Source: Pegoplata infirma (lineage: Eukaryota > Arthropoda > Insecta > Diptera > Anthomyiidae). Taken from it: a stretch of DNA of 64,000 bases. Shown here piece by piece: positions 43,583 through 55,475 of the stretch. Within the stretch, counting starts at the first letter, position 1; each line of letters starts with the position of its first letter. The DNA lies in the NCBI GenBank assembly GCA_963921195.1, contig OY992538.1, forward strand, positions 57,030,852-57,094,851. Reading direction: 5' to 3'. Position numbers and translations under genes: made by a program. Under the pieces are notes generated by a model, which was given only the letters and a program-made list of their open reading frames with translations, had not been told where the DNA came from and ran no database searches.

Positions 43583-45128
43583 TAACCTGACCAACCATCC
43601 CGCTTTTGGCGGGATTATCCCGCTTTTTGATGTCTCATCCCGCCTTAAATTCCCATCCCGCTTTTTAAGCAAAAGTCCCGCTTCATCCCGCTTTATCCCG
43701 CTTTTTGGCCTCTTGGACCGATTTACATCATAAATAAGACCCTTTTTTGTCAAATTAAGTTTTTATTTAAAAATTTTTTATTGTGACACTTCCAATATTC
43801 CGATAAAAGTTTTCAATATAGAAAGTATCAAATTTTTATATGTTTCCTTCACAAAATTTCTCGGAAAACTCTCACGACCGTATTCAAAATGAAAAACGAG
43901 TGCCTAAGTCCAAATTCAGACAGGGCAATTTTAATTGCCGCAATTCTGATTTTATAGTGTGTCGGAGAGAGAGGGAAGAATCTTATCTCTCTCTTTGATA
44001 CACTAAAAAATCAGGATTGCCGCAATTAAAATTGCCCAATGTAAATTCGGTCTAACATCGAGTGTCTTACTTTTTTATTCGCAATTTCCCATAAGGGAAG
44101 GTAAGGCTCTCGATGGAAGTCAATCATTTTATCATTCTTATGAAGACAAAACAATATTAACATCGTTTGAAGAGCTTCATCTAGTAAAAAACTATATAAA
44201 AAAGATATACACTCGATTTTAGGCATTCGTTTTTCATTTTAAATACGGCCGTAAGATTCTAAAATATTTTTCATAAGAAAAATAACGTTTTAAAGAAAAA
44301 TCTCCGCTTCTAAAAAAATATCGCTTTCTAAAATATTTTTTCTAAAAATAATTTTGATACCATTTTCTAAACAATAAAACCACAACATCTTCGATAGAAA
44401 ATATTTGAGAAAAGGAAAATTTTACAGTTTTGATGACTTTTAATGTTTTCTAAGGTAATTCCTAATTCCTAACAACAGTTTTTATGTAGAAAAATTATTA
44501 GGTTCTTCAAAATTTACGGATTCAAAGACACATTTCCTATAAAAATTTTCTCAGAATCTTCCAACAGAAAAATTTTCAGATTCTGAAAAATTTTTCATAG
44601 AAAAAAACTTAGATTCTAAAATATTTTTAAACAGAAAAATTCTCTATTTTCATAAAAAAATTGTAAGATTTTTAAATATATTTCTCATAAAAAACTCTTA
44701 GATTCAAAAACGTTTTTCCTGTAGAAAAGTTCTCCGATTTTAGAATTTTTTTTCCAGAAAAATTCGTGTCAGATTCTAAAATATTTTTTTCTAAGGAAAT
44801 TCCCAGATTCCTGCAGAGAAAAGAATTCTCAAAACTTAAATAAATAAATTAATTATGTATACATTATTTTTAAACGCAATTTTTTTACAAAAATACTAAA
44901 AAAAGTTTTTTAATCAAAATAAATTTTTCTAGTAAAAATTTTTATACATTTTTTTAATTATAAATATTACAATTCCGTAAATGTAATTCCAGCAATTTGT
45001 TTATTTTGGAGAGTATTCATGGGTTCGGTCAAGTCGAATTTAACTTAAAAATCCCGCTTTTTAGGTCAAAATCCCGCTTTTTCAACCTTTCGATCCCGCT
45101 TTTCAGCCAAGAACAGTTGGTCAGGTTA
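43583..45128. mobile_element. hAT-like element with ATCCCGCTTTTT arrays (1546 bp)
   Basis: The inverted end TAACCTGACCAAC is found on both sides, with the 8-bp duplication TGCATAAC (43575-43582, 45129-45136). Sub-terminal clusters of ATCCCGCTTTTT lie at 43596-43710 and 45050-45110. The centre (44230-44830) is a degenerate array of AGATTCTAAAATATTTTT and AGAAAAATTCTC motifs. No transposase is seen. Confidence 0.8.
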
Positions 45129-45394
45129 TGCATAACTAATTGAAATATCAGCCGAGGACCCCATTAAAAAACCAAAAGAGCTGTACATTTCGTAAGTGAG
45201 TGCAAAAATAAGTGCAAAAAAGTGTTTTTACATTTTGGAGAGTATAAAAGATTCGGCACCAAAGAATATAACACTCTCACTTGTTTTATGTACATTTGAT
45301 AAACAAATGGAACATTTTTATGCCAAAAGCTTAGACTTGGTGAAAAAGTAGTTTTGGTAAAAAAAAAAATATTATTTTTTCACGAAACACAAAA

Positions 45395-45620
45395 TTATGT
45401 TAAAAAAAATTTAATGAACCCAAAAATTTTTGGTGATAAAAAATTTTGATGAAAAAAAGTTTTTAATGAATTTTTTTGATGAAAAGAAAAATTTTTTGAT
45501 GTAAAAAAAATGATAAAAAAAAAATATAAAAAAAAATTTGTGAGAAAAAAATTGATAATAAAAAATTTGATAAAAAAATTTGATGAAAAAAAATTTATAA
45601 AAAAAAAAATTTGGAAAAAA
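45395..45620. repeat. TTGATGAAAAAAAA degenerate repeat
   Basis: Purine-rich low-complexity sequence precedes the mini-me elements. Similar tracts lie at 46496-46740 and 47850-47975. The Phe-rich open frames on the minus strand (45395-45715, 46638-46844) are products of this composition. Confidence 0.7.
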
Positions 45621-45637
45621 AAACCAAAATAATGAAA

Positions 45638-46490
45638 ACAAGTAGAAAAGTTAAATTCGACTTTGCCGAATCTATGAATACCCTCCACAATGCATTTTTT
45701 TAAAGGGTAGTACATTTTTTAACGTGAAAAAATTAACAATTTTGATTAGAAATGTAAAAATATTTCTGAGTAAATGCACGTACGTATGTACACAAAATAT
45801 TGTCATTTTTGTAAAAAAAAAAAAAAATTTTTTGTGTAAATTTTTTTGAGTGTAAAATTTTTTTTGAGTGTAAAATTTTTTTCGAGTGTAATTTTTAAGT
45901 TACCAATGCTTTTAAAACTAAACAAGTTTAAAAAGCATTGCTTTAAAGTTAAACAAGTTTGAAAAGCATTGTTTAGTTACCACCAATGCTTTTAAAACTT
46001 GTTAAAACACGTGGCATTTTAGATGAAACTAATCTGAAATTCAGCGTTTTGCTTATAACTTTTGAACCACTGGACCGATTAAGCTGAAATTCAATACCAA
46101 ACAGACCCGGGGAACGGAAAAGATACATGCCAAGCTTCAGTGGTCTCATTATTGTCTTTCGAAAGTTATCGTGTTTTTTATCTCGTATCTCTTTTGCTCA
46201 TAACTTTTGAACCACTGGACCGATTTGGCTGGATTGCAATACCAACCTGACCAGGTAAATGACAAACATATATGCCAAACTGCAGTAGGATCTGTAAAGT
46301 CTTTCAAAAGTTAGCGTGTTTTCTACGGACGGACAGACGGACGGACGGACGGACATCGCTAGATCGACTTAAAATCGATCGAGGATCATAAATATATATA
46401 CTTTATGGGGTCCTAGACCAATATTTCGAGGTGTTACAAACGGAATGACAAACTTATATATACCCTATATCACTAGAGTGGAAAGTATAA
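45638..46490. mobile_element. mini-me-like element 1 of intron cluster
   Basis: It starts ACAAGTAGAAAAGTTAAATT, passes two ACTTTTGAACCACTGGACCG blocks, a GACGGACGGACGG array (46323-46355), the core ATCGCTAGATCGACTT and ATATATATACTTTATGGGG, and ends GAGTGGAAAGTATAA. This order repeats in the next two elements. Confidence 0.75.
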
Positions 46491-46742
46491 AAAAAAATTG
46501 ATGAAAAAAATTATGAAAAAAAAAAATTTGAGGAAAAAAAAAATACGATAAAAAAAAAAATTTATAAAAAAAAAATTTTGAAAAAAAACCAAAAAAAATA
46601 ATGAAAAAAAAAAAAATTTATGAAAAAACCAAAAAAATTATGAAAAAAAAAAATTGATGAAAAAAAAAAAATTGATAAAAAAAGAAATTAATAAAAAAAA
46701 AATTGAAGAAAAAAAAATTGATAAAATAAAAATTTGATAAAT

Positions 46743-47668
46743 AACAAGTAGAAAAATTAAGTTCGACTTGGTCGAATCTATGAATACCCTCCACAATGTC
46801 ATCTGATAGTAATTTTCTAAAAAAATTTCAAACAATTGCATCACAAATTTTTTATTACAAAAACATATATTATATTGAGTAAAACTTTTTTTTAATCAAT
46901 CAAATTTTTTTGAGTGTAAAATTTTTTTGACTGTCAGCATTTTTTTGAGTGTGACATTTCATTAAAAAAAAATTATGTATACATTTTTTTTTTTGTGTAA
47001 CATTTTTTTAGTGTAAATATTTTTTTTAGTGTACAATTTCTTTGAGTAACAAAATTACTTTGTAAAATATTTTGTTGTTTTATACCCATATGCAATACAA
47101 AAAAATATATTTCACATATTTCCCACTTTTTATTTTACTTCATTTGATTTTTTTTTTTTCCAAAAATTCTTACTATACACCGTTACATACAGTTACAATA
47201 ACAAAACAATAACAAATATTTACTTGTCTAACAACTAAACTGCACCCCACGACAAGAAAACAAACAACAACAAGTTTTACAAAACTGGTATTTCACCATG
47301 CTTTTAATACTTGTTTAACGAGTTTTCAACAGTTTAAGGTGAAACAAATCTGAAATTCAGTGCTTTGCTTATAACTTTTGAACCACTAAACCGATTTTGC
47401 TGAAATTCAAAACCAAATAGCCTTGGGGAACGACAAATATATATGATAAGCTTCAGCCCCCTCAGAATTGTCTGTCGAAAGTTATAGTGGTTTTAATCTT
47501 GTAAATTCGAAAAATACCCTTGCCGAAATTTACTCTTTTGCTCATAACTTTTGAACCACTTGACCGATTTCGCTGGATTGCAATACCAACCTGACCCGGT
47601 AAATGGAGAACATATATGTCAAACTTCAGGAGCCTCCGTAAAGTCTTTCAAAAGTTAGCGTGTTTTCA

Positions 47669-47699
<31 letters not shown>

Positions 47700-47850
47700 G
47701 ACGGACGGACGGACATCGCTAGATCGACTTAAAATCGATCAAGGATCATGAATATATATACTTTATGGGGTCCTAGACCAATATTTCGATGTGTTACAAA
47801 CGGAATGACAAACTTATATATACCCTCTATCACTAGAGTGGAGGGTATAA
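46743..47850. mobile_element. mini-me-like element 2 of intron cluster
   Basis: Same start and end as element 1, with a GACAGACAGACAGACGGACG array at 47671-47715 and the same core ATCGCTAGATCGACTT, ending GAGTGGAGGGTATAA. The internal region is longer. Confidence 0.75.
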
Positions 47851-47976
47851 AAATGATGACAAAAAAAAGTTTGATGAAAAAAAAATTTATGAAAAAAAAA
47901 ATTTGAAGAGAAAAAAAAGTGATGAAAAAAAAATTTATGAAAAAAAAAAATTTGATGGAAAAAAAATTGACGAAAA

Positions 47977-48690
47977 AACAAGTGAGAGTGTTAAATTCGG
48001 CTGTGCCGAATCTATTATACCCTCCAACATGTAAAAAAATTAAAAAAAAAATTTTGTGACAGGGGCGTTGTTTTAAGGGGGGGCAAGGTAAGGGGAGGGG
48101 TCGGTGAGCTGGGGTGACTCCTTGGCCCTCACGGTATATGTTTATAAGTTCATTTTTGTCTGCTTTGTGCACTTAAGTATTATAGTTTTATAATTATTTA
48201 AGTTATTTTTTTATCCACGCCCTTAAAAGAGGCGCGGGGCAAAAAAGGGGCATTTTTTAATTCTCTGGGTCCAAGCTCAGGACTATAAACTTCTACGAAC
48301 ATAAAAACAACTCATTTGGTTCACAAAAATACAAAAAAACGTTAAAAAAATTAGCATTTTTAAGAGGTTGGTTTAGTTCTTCAAGGGGGAACTTTTTTCC
48401 CCCTGGTCCGATTTGGCCCATTTCCGAACTTAACCTGCCTAGGACCATAAGACATATTTATGCCAAACTTGAGCGATCTAGCTCTTTTATTTTGGACTGC
48501 ATCGTGTTAACTACAGACGGACGGACGGACGGACAGACGGACGGACGGACGGACGGACATCGCTAGAATGTCTTAGAATCGATCACTGATCAATAATATA
48601 TATACTTTATGGGGTCCCCTACCGATATTTCGATGCGTTACACACGGAATGACAAAGTGAGTATACCCCCATACTGTAGTTGGAGGGTAT
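47977..48690. mobile_element. mini-me-like element 3 of intron cluster
   Basis: It starts ACAAGTGAGAGTGTTAAATT and has the GAGGTTGGTTTAGTTCTTCA block also found at 4560. The GACGGACGG array is at 48515-48555, with core ATCGCTAGAATG and end GTTGGAGGGTATAA. A GC-richer section (48060-48130, 48220-48250) distinguishes this subfamily. Confidence 0.72.
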
Positions 48691-49199
48691 AAAAAATTGT
48701 ATGAAAAAAAATGGTTTTTGTTGAAAATAATTATGTTACTTTTTATTCACCAGCTGGTGAAAAACGGGTTTATTAACCACGAGGTGAATAATTATCCAAG
48801 TTACAAACCCAAGTTATAAAATTTTTTGTTTTAAGAAAATGAAAATAGTAATTCTTGTTTTCTTTTTCTCTCGTAATTCTTTTTTACTAATAGTTTTGTC
48901 TTTTTACAAAAAATGTTGTATATTTAATATAACAAAAACTACAGTTTGCTTTGTTATTTTACTATTTTATGTTGGTAAATTTATTTTACAAATTTTTAGG
49001 TAAATTTACAAAAAAGTGAATTATTTTACAAATAAAAAAAATATTACAAGGTGTTAAGTTTTTTTACACAAGAAAACTGCAAATGTACAACAAAATTTTA
49101 TTTGGTGTTACTTAGTCTTTCTACCAAAGAAATGTTTTATTACAAAACCTTTTTTTTAAAGATTTTTTAAATCGTTAACAGGTTTTCAGTTTTTTAACA

Positions 49200-50009
49200 C
49201 ACTCAAAACAATAACTCTGTTAAATTACAGAAAAACTCTGCTAATTTAACAGAGTACACCATACTTTTCCAGCTAACAACATTTTTTGGTAATTTTACTA
49301 AAAAACTCTGTAAAATGATTTTGACAGAAAAAAACAGTTAATTTACAAAGTTTATAGTAAAATATTGGTTAAATATGAAAGCTTTTTTACAGAGAAAACT
49401 CTGTAATTATACTATAAAACTCTGTAAAATGATTTGGACAAAAAAAACTGTTAATTTACAGAGTTTCTAGTAAAATATTGGTTAAGTAAATCACCATTCA
49501 GCAAAGAAAACTATGTAAATTTACATATATTTGTAAAATGCATTTGATGCAAACAAAATTTACAGAAAAAACTCTGTAAATTTACAGAGTTTAGTTAAAT
49601 GCATGTTGTTTTGTCAAATTTTTATAAGATTTGTGAAAAAAAAATTTTGATAACTTTTTTTGATACTTTTTCAACTTTTTCTCAAAAGAAAAAAAAATAT
49701 ACAGATAAAATTTTGATGTTTGGTAACAAAAACAAAAACTACTCAAAACAGAAAACTTTTTTGGTTATAAAAAAATACGAAGTATTTTGCTTAGATCTGT
49801 ATTTTAGCAGAAAACTCTGTTAATAATCTGTAAAATTAAGATTACGAAGTAAAAAGTAATATAACAGAGGAAACTTTGTTTTTTTGTCACAACAAAATAC
49901 AAAGTATTTTCTTTAAATCTGTATTTTGACAGAAAACTCTGTCAAATATCTGTTGAATTGAGATTACAGTCATTTTACAGATTATTTTACAGAGTTATTA
50001 TTTTGAGTG
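49200..50009. mobile_element. CACTCAAAACAA MITE, single unit (810 bp)
   Basis: CACTCAAAACAATAACTCTG to TTATTATTTTGAGTG, with CA on both sides (49198-49199, 50010-50011). It is the same family and length as the second unit of the dimer at 39591-40985, so about 810 bp is the normal unit. Confidence 0.85.
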
Positions 50010-50157
50010 CACAAAAAAAAATAATTAAACAAAAAATATGTATTGAAAAGTACAAAATTCCAAGGTTATTTTACAAAACTTATTTTTTTACGAGAATTTA
50101 TGTTGTTTAAAAAAATTTAATTATTGCAACAATAGGACAACCATGTTCTATGTCCAT

Positions 50158-50673
50158 TAGGGTTATGACTTCTTGCATTTTTTTTTTTGCAAATATCAAA
50201 ATTTACCTGCCCTAGCCAAAAAGGCCATAAACAAATATTTTTACTTTTTCGCTTTCGTCGAAAAAGCTTATTTAGGGTCAAAATGACGAATGCTTTTTGT
50301 AGGTACTTTTTTGATTCCTTCAAGATTCAAATTTGGCGGTTTAACCCTTAACTGCATAAAGTTAACTATTTATAACGTCAACTTTGGCAGCATGTAGCTC
50401 CAAAAGTAAAAGTCCGGGTGGCTTTATTTTTATTCGTAAGTGTTCACAAGACCTTTTTTTATATAATTCATTCATTGGAAGGGTTAAAATTGCCTTATTT
50501 TTTTAAAAATAGGACTTAAAACAAAAAATATCTGTGACTTTTTAGAAATAGCGTTTGGTGCGGAAGGTTTTTTTTGCCAAAATGACCCGCAAATACGATT
50601 TTTAATATTAATTTTGTATTGTCTATCACGTGGTGATAGGTAAAAATTTTGTCAAAAATGAGTCATAACCCTA
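50158..50673. mobile_element. hAT-like MITE (516 bp)
   Basis: TAGGGTTATGACT is present at both ends, inverted. The 8-bp duplication ATGTCCAT lies at 50150-50157 and 50674-50681. The interior is non-coding. Confidence 0.85.
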
Positions 50674-50783
50674 ATGTCCATACTTTTTTGCTAAAAATAA
50701 TTTTTCATAAATAAAAAATTTCATAAAAAAAAAAAAAAATTGGAAAATTTTTTAAGTCCCGTACAAAAACATTTTTCAACTAA

Positions 50784-51262
50784 CAAGGGACGTCTCCCTA
50801 GTGTCACCCGCGGATCTTTATGGAATTGGTTTTATTTTGTAGATCAGAAAAAATAAAGGAACTCGTATTTTTTTAGGGGGTAAAAAGGAAGTGAGAAGAC
50901 AAGGCCATTTTTCAGTTTTTTTTTCGTTTATCTCCTATATTATGCAAAGAAACCTAGTCATGTTACATATCAAATGAAAGTCGAAAAATATTAACTTCTT
51001 TGGTCCGTTGTTAGCACCACGAGATGGGTATTTCTAATACCTTTAATCTAATACCACACAAGCCCATCTATATTAATTTTGTTTAAGTAGGCGTAAATCG
51101 TACAAAACTGAAAAAGGTCAATTTCCCCCCCATGCAAATCGACCCCCCCCTAAAAATGAGTTTGGGCCGCTAAAAAAAATACGTGCCGAATTAATTTTCG
51201 TTCTTAACAACATATCTAAATTTCATAAAGATCTGAGGGTGACACCAGGGAGACTTCCCTTG
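50784..51262. mobile_element. Harbinger-like MITE (479 bp)
   Basis: CAAGGGACGTCTCCCTAGTG at the left and CAAGGGAAGTCTCCCTGGTG inverted at the right, with a 3-bp TAA on both sides (50781-50783, 51263-51265). A TAA/TWA target suits PIF/Harbinger. A relative of this element was the target of the mag-like insertion, and this copy shows the unoccupied sequence. Confidence 0.78.
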
Positions 51263-51646
51263 TAAGCTTAAGCAAAAAAATTTAATTTTTAAACCATTTT
51301 GTGGTACACACAAAAAAAAATCGAGGTAATATTACCTAAAAACATAGTATAACTTTATCTAAGTGCCAAGATAACATAGAGCCTACAAAGTTTTTAGACA
51401 ATATTACAAAAAAACCAAGGTGATTTTAAAAAAATTATATGTTCGAAAAATTAACTATGCTTTTAGGAAATATTCCTAATAAACTTTGTAAACTTTAAAA
51501 AGTTATTCAAAGTAAATATTTATACATAAACTTTGATAATTTATCTATTTTATTTTGTTAATAAGCGAACTATAAATAATTCTACCCTTAAATAAAAGAA
51601 TTAATTGATTTTATTATGTTTTTATTTGTACAAAATATTTTTTATC

Positions 51647-52592
51647 ATATCGAGGGCCTATATTCAAAACCCTCTATCTTCCATTTTCACGAAAATGACT
51701 TTTTGATGGCAAAATATTCAGTAAAACGGCCCTCATCTATGGTGTAAAATTCAGAACAAAATATTTTTTTTTTGCTATTTTATTTTCATTTTTTGTTTTC
51801 TCTATCTCTTACACAATTAATTTTTCTGAATGCAAAACCCTCTATCTTTTCAAATAATTAATTTACAAATATTTGTTTTGAATAATTTTATCATGCATTA
51901 CATGTTTTCAAACTAATTTGTGCATGCTGTACATGAATTTATCAACAAAATTCCAGAACCACCATTTTGGTCCACTGATGCTAATTTTTTCTGAAAATTC
52001 TTGTTTGACTTTTTTAAAAAATATGTCTCAAACTTTGGATGTCTTGTGTACATTGTGAAACAAAAATTTTTATCTTAAAAATCCCGATGCTGATCAGCAT
52101 CTGTGGACCAAAATCCCGTTTTTATTTTTTTTACTACTTCTTACATAACATACTCAACAGTTTGTCAACTTTTGAGACAAATTCGGTAAAAAAAATAATT
52201 TTTGTCTTAACAATCCGCACCTGTGGACCAAAACTGCGATTTCGAAATTATTTATAAGCCGTTATCATTAATAAATTACGTTAAAAATTAACCGATGTCA
52301 TAAATGAAATCATAATTCATTTTTATTAAAATGCAAAACCCTCTATCTGATCATTTTCATTCCTGTACTTAATATTTTTGAGAAACAAAACCCTCTATCT
52401 ATCCTCTAAATCCCCCAATAGTGCAAAATTTTAAAAACGAATTATATGTCAGATTCAGTAGTTGATTTAAAAAAATATTGTAGAATATCGAATTTTAATT
52501 ACTCTAAAAATTCGCGAAATAAACAGTTTTTTGGCTCTCCTGAAAAGTTGTGTTTTTTTAGATAGAGGGTTTTGAATATAGGCCCTCGATAT
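51647..52592. mobile_element. TE with recurring CCCTCTATCT tag (946 bp)
   Basis: Terminal inverted repeats ATATCGAGGGCCTATATTCA, near-perfect at the right end. It is a diverged relative of 14754-15689. The CCCTCTATCT tag lies near 51670, 51838, 52339, 52391 and, inverted, 52560. The inside also has three copies of GTGGACCAAAA (51968-51978 inverted, 52103-52113, 52223-52233). Confidence 0.75.
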
Positions 52593-52609
52593 ATATTTAC
52601 TAATTAACA

Positions 52610-54790
52610 ATTCTGAGTCATTTTTCATGCAGAAAAAGTCTCAGATTCTGAGACAATTTTCTATTGAAAAAATCTCGGATTCTAAGACATTTTTCTACAC
52701 CAAAAATTCCAGATCCTGTGAAAAATCTCATATTCTGAGACATTGTTTTTATAGAAAAGTTCTCAAATTTTGAGTCATTTTTCTTATAGAAAGTCTCAGA
52801 TTCTAAGAAATTTTTTTGTAAAGAAAAAGTTTTTCTATAGAAAAATTCTCAGATTCTGAGACATTTTTTCTATAGAAAAATTCTCAGATTCTGAGACATT
52901 TTTTCTATAGAAAAATTCTAAGATTCTGAGACATTTTTTCTGTAGAAAAATTCTCAGATTCTGAGACATTTTTTCTATGGAAAATTCTCAGATTCTGAGA
53001 CATTTTTCTATGGAAAATTCTCAGATTCCGAGACAGTTTTTCTATAGAAAATTCTCAGATTCTGAGACATTTTTTCTATAAAAAAATTCTCAGATTCTGA
53101 AAAATTTTTTCTATAACAAAAATTCTCAGATTCCGAGAAATTTTTTCTATAGAAAAATTCTCAGATTCTGAGAAATTTTTTCTATAGAAAAATTCTCAGA
53201 TTCTGAGACATTTTTTCTATAGAAAAATTCTCAGATTCTGGGACATTTTTTCTATAGAAAAATTCTCAGATTCTGGGACATCTTTTCTATAGAAAAATTC
53301 TCAGATTCTGGGACATTTTTCCTATAGAAAAAGTCTCAGATTCTGGGACATTTTTCCTATAGAAAAAGTTTAAGATTCTGGGACATTTTTCCTATAGAAA
53401 AAGTCTCAGATTCTGAGACATTTTTCCTATAGAAAAAGTCTCGGATTCTGGGAAATTTTTCCTACAGAAAACGTCTCGGATTCTGATACATTTTTCTAGA
53501 GAAAAATTCTTAGATTCCGGGACAATTTTTCTATTGAAAAATTCTCTGATTTTGAGACATTTTTTCTATAGAAAAATTTTCAGATGCTGACACATTTTTT
53601 CTATAGAAAAATTCTCAGATTCTGAGAAATTTTTTCTATGAAGAGAGTCTCAGATTATGAGACATTTTTCCAATAGAAAAAGTCTCAGTATCTGAGACAT
53701 TTTTTCTATAAAAAAATATCAGATTCTAAGACATTTTTTCTTTAGAAAAATTCTCAGATTCTGAGACATTTTTTCTATAGAAAAATTCTCAGATTTTGAG
53801 ACATTTTTTCTATAGAAAATTTCTCAGATTCTGAGACATTTTTTCTATAGAAAAATTCTTTGATTCTGAGACATTTTTTCTAAAGAAAAATTCTCAGATT
53901 CTGATACATTTTTTCTATAGAAAAATTCTTAGATTCTGAGACAATTTTCTATTGAAAAATTCTCTGATTCCGAGACAATTTTTCTATAGAAAAATTCTCA
54001 GATTCTGAGAAATTTTTTCTATGAAAAGAGTCTCAGATTACGAGACATTTTTCGTATAGAAAAAGTCTCAGATTCTGAGACATTTTTTTATAGAAAAAAT
54101 ATCTCACTTTCTGAGAAATTTTTCCTATAGAAAAAGTGAGATATTTTTCCTATCAAAAACGTCTTAGATTCTGAGATATTTTTTCTATCAAAACGTCTCA
54201 TACTGAGACATTTTTCCTATCAAAAAAGTCTCAGATTTAGACATTTTTCCTATAGAAAAAGTCTCAGATTCTAAGAAATTTTTTGTAAAGAAAAAGTCTT
54301 TAGAAATATTCTTAGATTTTAAGACATTTTTTCTATAGAAAAATTCTCAGATTACGAGATATTTTTTTTTTAATATAAAAATTCTCAGATTCTGAGACAT
54401 TTTTTCTGTAGAAAAATTCTTGGATTCTGAGACCCTTTTTCTTTAGAAAAATTTTCAGATTCTGAGAACTTTTTTTCAATAGAAAAATTCTTAGATTCTG
54501 AGAAGTTTTTTCTATATATAAATTTACAGATTCTACAACTTTTTTTTAGAAAAATGTGTCAGACTCATAGACATTTTCTCTAAAGACAAATTTTCAGACT
54601 TTGAGAAGTAGAAAAACTTTCATTGTAAAACTTTCAAATTTTATAATCTTGGACTTTTTCCAAAGAAAAAATGCATCAGAATCTAATAATTTTCCTATCG
54701 AAAAATGTCTTAGAATCTAATAATTTTTCTATAGAAAAATGTCTCGATAGAAAAGATGTCGCAGAATATGTAACCTTTTCTTAACAAAAA
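52610..54790. repeat. Minisatellite of about 35-bp hairpin units
   Basis: Roughly 60 units of TTTTTTCTATAGAAAAATTC followed by TCAGATTCTGAGACA. Each unit holds two inverted repeats, TTTTTCTATAGAAAAA and CTCAGATTCTGAG. Units are most uniform at 52850-53450 and decay to the right. It does not look coding in any frame. Confidence 0.9.
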
Positions 54791-55475
54791 ATACCTCAGA
54801 GTCAAAGAATTTTTGCTAAATAGTTTCGTAATATATCATTCGTTACATCATTGCCTTGTCCATTAGTTTTCTCATCTTTTGGAGGATTTTTAATACCACG
54901 ATAAGTTTTTCTAATATGAATTCACTGTTTCTCCTTTTTCGGCCAAACGATAGGAAGCCTAATGACACCTATAATTTTAAGAAATTTCATTAGTCACTAT
55001 TTCAATGATCTGTATCCATTTGTTGTATCACTTACCAATTGATACAACCACAATTATTTTCAACGCATGTTAGTCAAACGATCCAACAGATTTCTTGGTC
55101 TGGAATTCGATTTATATTTTGTTCAATTTAATGTTAAAAATGCTCACCCAAAATTCTAAAAAAAATTATATGTAAATACATAAATGATATCAATTTTTAT
55201 TTTTTTTGCAATTAATTTTTTGAGTTACATTTTTTCTACAAACAAAAATTCACAATGACAATTAAATAAACAAGAAAAACTAATTTCGAATTTTTATCTA
55301 TTTTCATTAGTAAATCTTACATGGTCATTAGGTGAAATTGTAAAGTAAAATTATACTGGTGGCATAGGTAATAAGTCGTGGCTTTTCAGTTTCATACAAA
55401 AATAATTCACCTAAGCTAGCTTAGATAACATTACCTCGACTTTTTTTTTCTGTGTAATTTGCTTTTAGTAAAATA

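Larger units (their letters stand above)
51307..55454. mobile_element. Large CACA-ended element carrying a minisatellite (4148 bp)
   Basis: The left end CACACAAAAAAAAATCGAGG and the inverted right end CACAGAAAAAAAAAGTCGAG are each followed by GTAAT. TA lies on both sides (51305-51306, 55455-55456). The host site GGTAATTTGCG is intact in other copies. It contains the tag-bearing element 51647-52592 and a 2.2-kb tandem array. Confidence 0.8.

Noticed and set aside
45395..45715. Phe-rich minus-strand frames
   Set aside because: Products of (TTGATGAAAAAA)n low-complexity sequence, like 46638-46844.
47729..48172. 147-codon minus-strand frame
   Set aside because: Runs across the mini-me core, a low-complexity tract and a second mini-me start, so it cannot be one gene.
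52610..54790. Possible CRISPR-like array
   Set aside because: Units are contiguous, degenerate and without unique spacers, in a eukaryotic context. It is a minisatellite.
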